From: Crotalaria pallida
Lineage: Eukaryota; Streptophyta; Magnoliopsida; Fabales; Fabaceae
DNA: 64,000 nucleotides
Direction: 5' to 3'
Assembly: GCA_037953625.1 (NCBI GenBank)
Contig: CM075651.1
Coordinates: 141,698,501 to 141,762,500 of the forward strand
A program made the position numbers and the translations under genes. Every line of letters starts with the position of its first letter. The stretch's first letter is position 1. Of this stretch, positions 59,370 through 64,000 are shown piece by piece. The notes beneath the pieces were generated by a model. It searched no databases. It was not told the DNA's origin and worked only from the letters and a program-made list of their open reading frames with translations.

Positions 59370-59951
59370 TGTTAGTTCCATGATGAACATGATGAATGTT
59401 TTGATAATGACAAAGTGTTTTTGAACAAGCTACAAGTGTTGATCAAGTTTCAAGCTCAACAAGCAACAACAAACATCAAATGAAGAAGAGAGAAAGCAAG
59501 CTCATGAAGACCTAAGTTTGAGTGTATTTGTATTTCTTTTATCTTTTGCCTCTCAAGCTTCATAGGTTTTTTATTTGGGTAGATTATTATAGAGGGTAGT
59601 GAATCTCATTCATAAGTCATGATTAAATCATAATTTGAGTTTTCACTTAATCTAGAATCAATAGGTGGCTTAAAGTTTTTAAAGGAAAGGTTGGATTTTG
59701 AGAAAACAAGTTTTGAACATGTACAGTACCAACTTAATCGATTAAGTGATAACTTAATCGAGTACTACTCGAGTACACGACTTGCTTAATCGATTAAGTG
59801 CTGTAGAATTTGCAAAAATCATTTGTTTTGATTGTTTAGATTTGTTTCGTTCGAAAATCTTTCAAGGTAGCTTCAACACCTATTCAACCCCCCTTCTAGG
59901 TGTATTCCTAGGGTTCCTAAGTCTCTCCAACCATCAATTGCGATTTCCTCA
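59370..59951 (+). repeat. K2 5' LTR (short form)
   Basis: 582 bp, TGTTAGTTCC..TTTCCTCA. The first ~340 bp match the start of the C1, C2 and K1 LTRs. It then has three TTAATCGATTAA/ACTCGAGTAC-type palindromes and joins directly to the 3'-terminal region (..TTTCGTTCGAAAATCTTTC..). The ~1-kb middle of the C1-type LTR, including TATATAAA, is missing. Confidence 0.88.
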
Positions 59952-59953
59952 AT

Positions 59954-59965
59954 TGGTATCAGAGC
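59954..59965 (+). other. K2 primer-binding site (initiator tRNA-Met)
   Basis: TGGTATCAGAGC 2 bp after the LTR; same as in K1. Confidence 0.88.
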
Positions 59966-60023
59966 TCGGTCGAAAGACACGAGCATAAGAGCTTTTTCGT
60001 AAAGATCCTTTAAGAAAATCGCA

Positions 60024-61802
60024 ATGGGTTCTACGAATTCTTTTGGTGGTGAAGGTGCTTCAATAAGTCGTCCTCCATTATTTACCGGAGAAGGCTATGC
60101 ATATTGGAAAGTTAGAATGAAAATCTTTATCCAAGCCATAGATAGTGAAATTTGGAAAGTAGTTGAAAAAGGTCCTCATATCCCCTCTAGTTTAGTTGAA
60201 GGTGTAGAACAATATGATTATAAAGCAAAGAATATCATTACCTCCGCTTTATCCTATGACGAGTTCTTTAGAGTTTCTCAATGTTCTAGTGCTAAGGAAA
60301 TGTGGGACACTTTACAAGTGACTCATGAAGGAACTAGTGAGGTTAGGAGAGCTAGATTGAATGCTTTAATGCGTGATTATGAATTGTTTCATATGCTTCC
60401 AAATGAATCTATTAATGATATGCAAAAGCGTTTTACTCATATTATAAATCATTTACTTGCTCTTGGTAAAACTTTTCTTCAAGGTGAACTTTCTAACAAA
60501 GTGTTGAGATGTTTAGACAGGAATTGGCAACCAAAAGTAACGGCTATTGTTGAATCTAAGAATTTGGATGCTATGGATCTAGCAACACTTTTCGGAAAGC
60601 TTCAAGAACATGAAATGGAGCTTGGACGATTAAGTATCAATGAAGAGTCGGATAAAAACAAAGAAAGAAAGGGACTTGCTCTTAAAGTCAATAGATCATA
60701 CAAAAAGAAAGATAGTTCCGATGATGATGATAGTGAAGATTCCGATTCCGATGTTGATGAAAAAGACATGAAACTTTTGTTAAAAGAGTTTGACAAGTTT
60801 CTAAGGAGAAAAGGAAGGTTGAACAAGGACAAAAGTAAAGAGAAGGATTCTCCACACTACAAGACCAAGACATCAAAAGAAGGTGTAGTTTGCCATGAAT
60901 GTGGAAAACCCGGTCATCTCAAGTATTCATGCTCTAGGTATCTCAAGAAGAAGGAGAAAGACAAGAAAAATTCTAAATCTAAAAGAGCATACATAGTTTG
61001 GGATAGTGATGAAGATAACAAGAAAAGCACATCGAGTAGTTCATCGGATGATGAAGAAGCCGCTTGTCTCAACTTGATAACTCTAGTAGATGATGAAGAA
61101 CAAAGTTCAAATGATGAATCAAGTTATCAAAGCGAGGATAGCAATGTAAGTGAATCTAAATCCGAAATTTCTTCTAAATATGAATTGTTACATAATGCTT
61201 ATGAAGAAATGTATGAACAACTTGAAAAACTAGCTTTGAAAAACATTGAAAGAAAGAAGCTCATTTTGAAACATCAAAAAGAGATTTTAGATCTTCAAAA
61301 ACAAGTTGATGAGCTTAATCTTGAAAATGAAACTCTTGATCTTATCTATGCTAGTTCTTCTTGTGATTGTGCTAGTAGATTGAATGTTGTGGTTGATTGT
61401 GAGAATTGCAAGTTGCTCAAGGATGAAAATGCTATTTTGAAAAATAAGCTTGCAAGTTTCACCACTTGTGATATTAGATTGCGCACATTGTTAAATTTTC
61501 AAAGAGAAAATTCAAACAAGTTTGGTTTGGGTTATACTAATGCTAAGAGTAAATCTCATAGAAATGTTGTTGATTTTTCTAAAGTTGATTTTTCAAATCC
61601 TCCAACATGTTTCTATTGTGGTACTCATGGACATACTTCAAATGTGTGTTATGTTAAAGTGCATGGTATACCTAAAGGAAATTTTGTTTGGATGAAAAAG
61701 GGTGAAAGTCCCTACACTAACAAAAATGGATCCAAAACCATTTGGATACCAAAAGCAAAGCATGATTGTTTTGTAGGTTTGATTGAAGATGCAAATGAAT
61801 GA
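60024..61802 (+). CDS. Gag polyprotein of K2 (UBN2/Copia-type, two zinc knuckles)
   Basis: 592 residues, uninterrupted, ATG 59 nt after the PBS. Residues ~1-200 form the DUF4219/UBN2 gag region (YAYWKVRMKIFIQAID, MWDTLQVTHEGTSEVRRARL, LGKTFLQGELSNKVLRCL). Residues ~215-330 are an acidic/basic low-complexity stretch containing knuckle 1, CHECGKPGHLKYSC (~294-307). Residues ~360-480 form an Asp/Glu/Ser-rich segment and a coiled coil. Knuckle 2, CFYCGTHGHTSNVC, lies near 530-543, and the end reads HDCFVGLIEDANE. Gag packages RNA into virus-like particles in this family. No protease follows, so processing and replication must come from elsewhere. It lacks 16 residues present in K1 after VEGV. Confidence 0.92.
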   Translation: MGSTNSFGGEGASISRPPLFTGEGYAYWKVRMKIFIQAIDSEIWKVVEKGPHIPSSLVEGVEQYDYKAKNIITSALSYDEFFRVSQCSSAKEMWDTLQVTHEGTSEVRRARLNALMRDYELFHMLPNESINDMQKRFTHIINHLLALGKTFLQGELSNKVLRCLDRNWQPKVTAIVESKNLDAMDLATLFGKLQEHEMELGRLSINEESDKNKERKGLALKVNRSYKKKDSSDDDDSEDSDSDVDEKDMKLLLKEFDKFLRRKGRLNKDKSKEKDSPHYKTKTSKEGVVCHECGKPGHLKYSCSRYLKKKEKDKKNSKSKRAYIVWDSDEDNKKSTSSSSSDDEEAACLNLITLVDDEEQSSNDESSYQSEDSNVSESKSEISSKYELLHNAYEEMYEQLEKLALKNIERKKLILKHQKEILDLQKQVDELNLENETLDLIYASSSCDCASRLNVVVDCENCKLLKDENAILKNKLASFTTCDIRLRTLLNFQRENSNKFGLGYTNAKSKSHRNVVDFSKVDFSNPPTCFYCGTHGHTSNVCYVKVHGIPKGNFVWMKKGESPYTNKNGSKTIWIPKAKHDCFVGLIEDANE

Positions 61803-61809
61803 CACATGT

Positions 61810-62245
61810 TCTCAATTGGTCTCAACTATGAATGTCTATATTCACATCTTCAATTGGTATCACACTTGCATCTTAAGTGAATGTCCTACAAAGTGGTAAT
61901 ATTTGATATTGATATATTATCTTAATTGGTATCTTCTCAATTGATATTACTTTTCTAAATGTTTAGTTAATTCAATTTGTATCATTGAGAGATTATTAGT
62001 TGATTATCATGTTTTTGTGATTATTGATATTTCTTTACATTGATATCTTCTTTGTTAAGTGATATTATGATCTTTTTAGTTCTCAATTGGTATTATATTT
62101 TATTGTTATATTCTCTTACCAATTGATATCACATTTCAAAGTAAAGCTCTATTGTATTTGTTCAATTGGTATCAATGTTGTGAAGAAATGATCATTGATT
62201 TCTTACCTTGGCTTAAATGTTATATTTCAATTGGTATATATTACT
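61810..62245 (+). repeat. K2 linker with PBS-like AATTGGTAT repeats
   Basis: After the gag stop, CAATTGGTATC-like motifs (CAATTGGTCTC, CAATTGGTATC, TAATTGGTATC, CAATTGATATT, CAATTGGTATT and others) recur about eight times before the purine-rich zone. They match the LTR/PBS junction CAATTGGTATC. Confidence 0.65.
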
Positions 62246-62576
62246 TTTTGATAATGCCAAAGGGGGAGAAATATGATGTTTTGAATTAAATGAAATGTTT
62301 CTCAAATGGGGAGAAATATGTTTTCAAAACATGGGGAGAAATGGTATGTTTTTAAAACATGGGAGAAATATGATATTATATTTGGAGAAAGTTTGTTTTG
62401 TTGTTTTTATGTAGGTTGAGCTAAGTTGTTTAAGATAGGGGGAGAATCAAGCTTCTATCTCAATTGGATTCAAGTGTTATAGCATTGATTGAGAGGGAGA
62501 AAGAGTCTTCTCAAGTGATCAAATGTTTCAAGCATCAACAACTTCAAGTGATTTCAAAACATGGATTGTCATTTTC

Positions 62577-62590
62577 AAAAAGGGGGAGAT
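62577..62590 (+). other. K2 polypurine tract
   Basis: AAAAAGGGGGAGAT directly before the 3' LTR. Extra GGGGAGAAAT blocks at 62263-62385 repeat the motif upstream. Confidence 0.75.
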
Positions 62591-63173
62591 TGTTAGTTCC
62601 ATGATGAACATGATGAATGTTTTGATAATGACAAAGTGTTTTTGAACAAGCTACAAGTGTTGATCAAGTTTCAAGCTCAACAAGCAACAACAAACATCAA
62701 ATGAAGAAGAGAGAAAGCAAGCTCATGAAGACCTAAGTTTGAGTGTATTTGTATTTCTTTTATCTTTTGCCTCTCAAGCTTCATAGGTTTTTTATTTGGG
62801 TAGATTATTATAGAGGGTAGTGAATCTCATTCATAAGTCATGATTAAATCATAATTTGAGTTTTCACTTAATCTAGAATCAATAGGTGGCTTAAAGTTTT
62901 TAAAGGAAAGGTTGGATTTTGAGAAAACAAGTTTTGAACATGTACAGTACCAACTTAATCGATTAAGTGATAACTTAATCGAGTACTACTCGAGTACACG
63001 ACTTGCTTAATCGATTAAGTGCTGTAGAATTTGCAAAAATCATTTGTTTTGATTGTTTAGATTTGTTTCGTTCGAAAATCTTTCAAGGTAGCTTCAACAC
63101 CTATTCAACCCCCCCTTCTAGGTGTATTCCTAGGGTTCCTAAGTCTCTCCAACCATCAATTGCGATTTCCTCA
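62591..63173 (+). repeat. K2 3' LTR
   Basis: 583 bp, same as 59370-59951 apart from one extra C in the run near 63110. Confidence 0.92.
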
Positions 63174-63232
63174 ATTACTTATCTTGATAGCATACAAACT
63201 CCATTTTGTTTGTCATCTAATAAGCAACAAGT

Positions 63233-63245
63233 AAAGAGGGGCAGC
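63233..63245 (+). other. Ogre polypurine tract
   Basis: AAAGAGGGGCAGC directly before the Ogre 3' LTR. Confidence 0.65.
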
Positions 63246-64000
63246 TGTTGACACCCAATTTTGTCCGGGGTCAAAAATATTAGTTTGTAAAAATTTTGGG
63301 TTAATTAAATTTTTATTCTCAAATTTGTATAATTAAATAAATAGTGAGAAAAAAATAAAAAGCTTGTTTGAATGTATTATTCTTGTGTATTGAGTTATTT
63401 TTGGGGTTATTTAAAAAATAAGAATAAAAAAATAAGAAAAGATTTTGAAAAAAAAAGTTTTTTTGTAAAAAATAAAAAAAACGAATTTTAAAAAAGGTAA
63501 GATAAAAATGTGTTTTTGGTAAAAGATTTGATAAGTTTTTTGTGAGGATAAAGATAATTTTTTTTATTAAAAGGATTTGTTTTATTTATAAAAGGATTAT
63601 CATCATATTTGTTTTGATTTTAAAAGATTGAGAATTGATCTTTAACAAATTTAAAAGATTTGATTAAGGAATAAACCAGGGAATATTTCACTGGGCTTTC
63701 AAAGCCTATTGGAGAAACCCTATTTTTTTTAACTTAATTTTTTTCCCTATAAATAGAGCTCTTCTCCTCACAATTTCAAAACAGAATTTTATACACAATT
63801 TTGAAAACAGAGATTTTTTTAGAAGCAATTTACTCTAAAAAAATATTGTGCTTCGATTTCCGTACCTACTACTCTTCTACTTCAGTCTTTAGTCTCAGTT
63901 TCTCGGTTTTTGTGTTGAATAATAAAACACTTCCTCTGCCAGTCTAAGTTCCTGGCCTCCAACACAGTAATACTCCCTTCGTCCATTCCAGGTACCTCTT
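63246..64000 (+). repeat. Ogre 3' LTR, first ~755 bp (cut by window end)
   Basis: TGTTGACACCCAATTTTGTC onward, collinear with 46846-47598. Differences include T/G at position 5 and a few single-base changes. It contains the TATAAATA box at 63748. Confidence 0.92.

Larger units (their letters stand above)
59370..63173 (+). mobile_element. K2: gag-only LTR retrotransposon, intact and very young
   Basis: 5' LTR 59370-59951 and 3' LTR 62591-63173 flanked by ATTAC (59365-59369, 63174-63178). By eye the LTRs differ only by one C in a C-run. PBS, single intact gag ORF and PPT are present; there is no pol. Total 3,804 bp. It sits in the Ogre 3' UTR between the tandem array and the Ogre PPT. The intact ORF and near-identical LTRs imply a recent insertion driven by enzymes from another element. 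Confidence 0.93.
46846..64000 (+). mobile_element. Ogre-type (Ty3/Gypsy, Tat lineage) LTR retrotransposon, defective, runs off window
   Basis: Two homologous LTRs 16.4 kb apart, a tRNA-Arg primer site, an extra ORF1 before gag, a variant-knuckle gag, a protease, a probable intron before RT and a 3' UTR with tandem repeats: together the Ogre layout. The visible ~755 bp of the 3' LTR differs from the 5' LTR at roughly eight sites, so insertion was recent. Coding is nevertheless broken: a stop in ORF1, a frameshift and a stop in gag, frameshifts around pro/RT, and an internal deletion removing most of RT, RNase H and the integrase core. The left flanking 5-mer is CCTAT (46841-46845); its partner lies outside. 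K2 is nested at 59370-63173. Confidence 0.9.

Overview
The window is plant nuclear DNA, almost certainly from a papilionoid legume. The evidence is an AT-rich, intron-bearing background; many Stowaway elements with CTCCCTCCGTCC ends; an Ogre-type LTR retrotransposon primed by tRNA-Arg, a group especially abundant in legumes; and two SAUR auxin-response genes. I infer a Medicago/Trifolium/Cicer-like genome but cannot fix the genus from sequence alone. Only two genes look intact and host-encoded: SAUR genes at 25.0-25.4 kb (minus) and 44.9-45.2 kb (plus), separated by about 19.5 kb of transposable-element debris.

Layout. 1-5.2 kb: intergenic DNA with Stowaway, Tourist-like and hAT-like MITEs and a SINE. 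5.2-7.06 kb: a SINE split by a 1.7-kb solo LTR. 8.7-12.0 kb: a multi-exon, decayed DnaJ-domain gene that loses its J domain. 12.1-14.0 kb: a ~1.9-kb near-perfect palindrome of a hAT-type transposase fragment. 15.8-23.2 kb: a second solo LTR of the same family, invaded by a CACTA-type fragment and by a gag-only LTR element (K1). 23.5-44.4 kb: mostly MITEs (Mutator-like, hAT, PIF/Harbinger, Stowaway), a LINE 3' end and a SINE, with the minus-strand SAUR. 46.8 kb to the window end: a large Ogre element (5' LTR, tRNA-Arg PBS, ORF1, gag, protease, a fused RT/integrase remnant, a tandem-repeat-rich 3' UTR and the start of the 3' LTR), invaded by a second, intact gag-only element (K2).

The most interesting system is the gag-only LTR family (two solo LTRs, K1 and K2). 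It encodes one Gag protein with two zinc knuckles and no polymerase, so it must borrow reverse transcriptase and integrase in trans; it resembles what has been called TR-GAG elements. Its LTRs carry arrays of a TTAATCGATTAA-type palindrome and come in three architectures. The youngest copy, K2, has essentially identical LTRs that lack the TATA segment of its relatives. The stretch between gag and the 3' LTR is studded with AATTGGTAT motifs that echo the primer-binding site.

Insertion order is readable from target-site duplications: SINE then solo LTR (TSD GATAC); solo LTR (TSD GTAAG) then K1 (TSD CCCTC); Ogre then K2 (TSD ATTAC). All identity and divergence statements are by eye.
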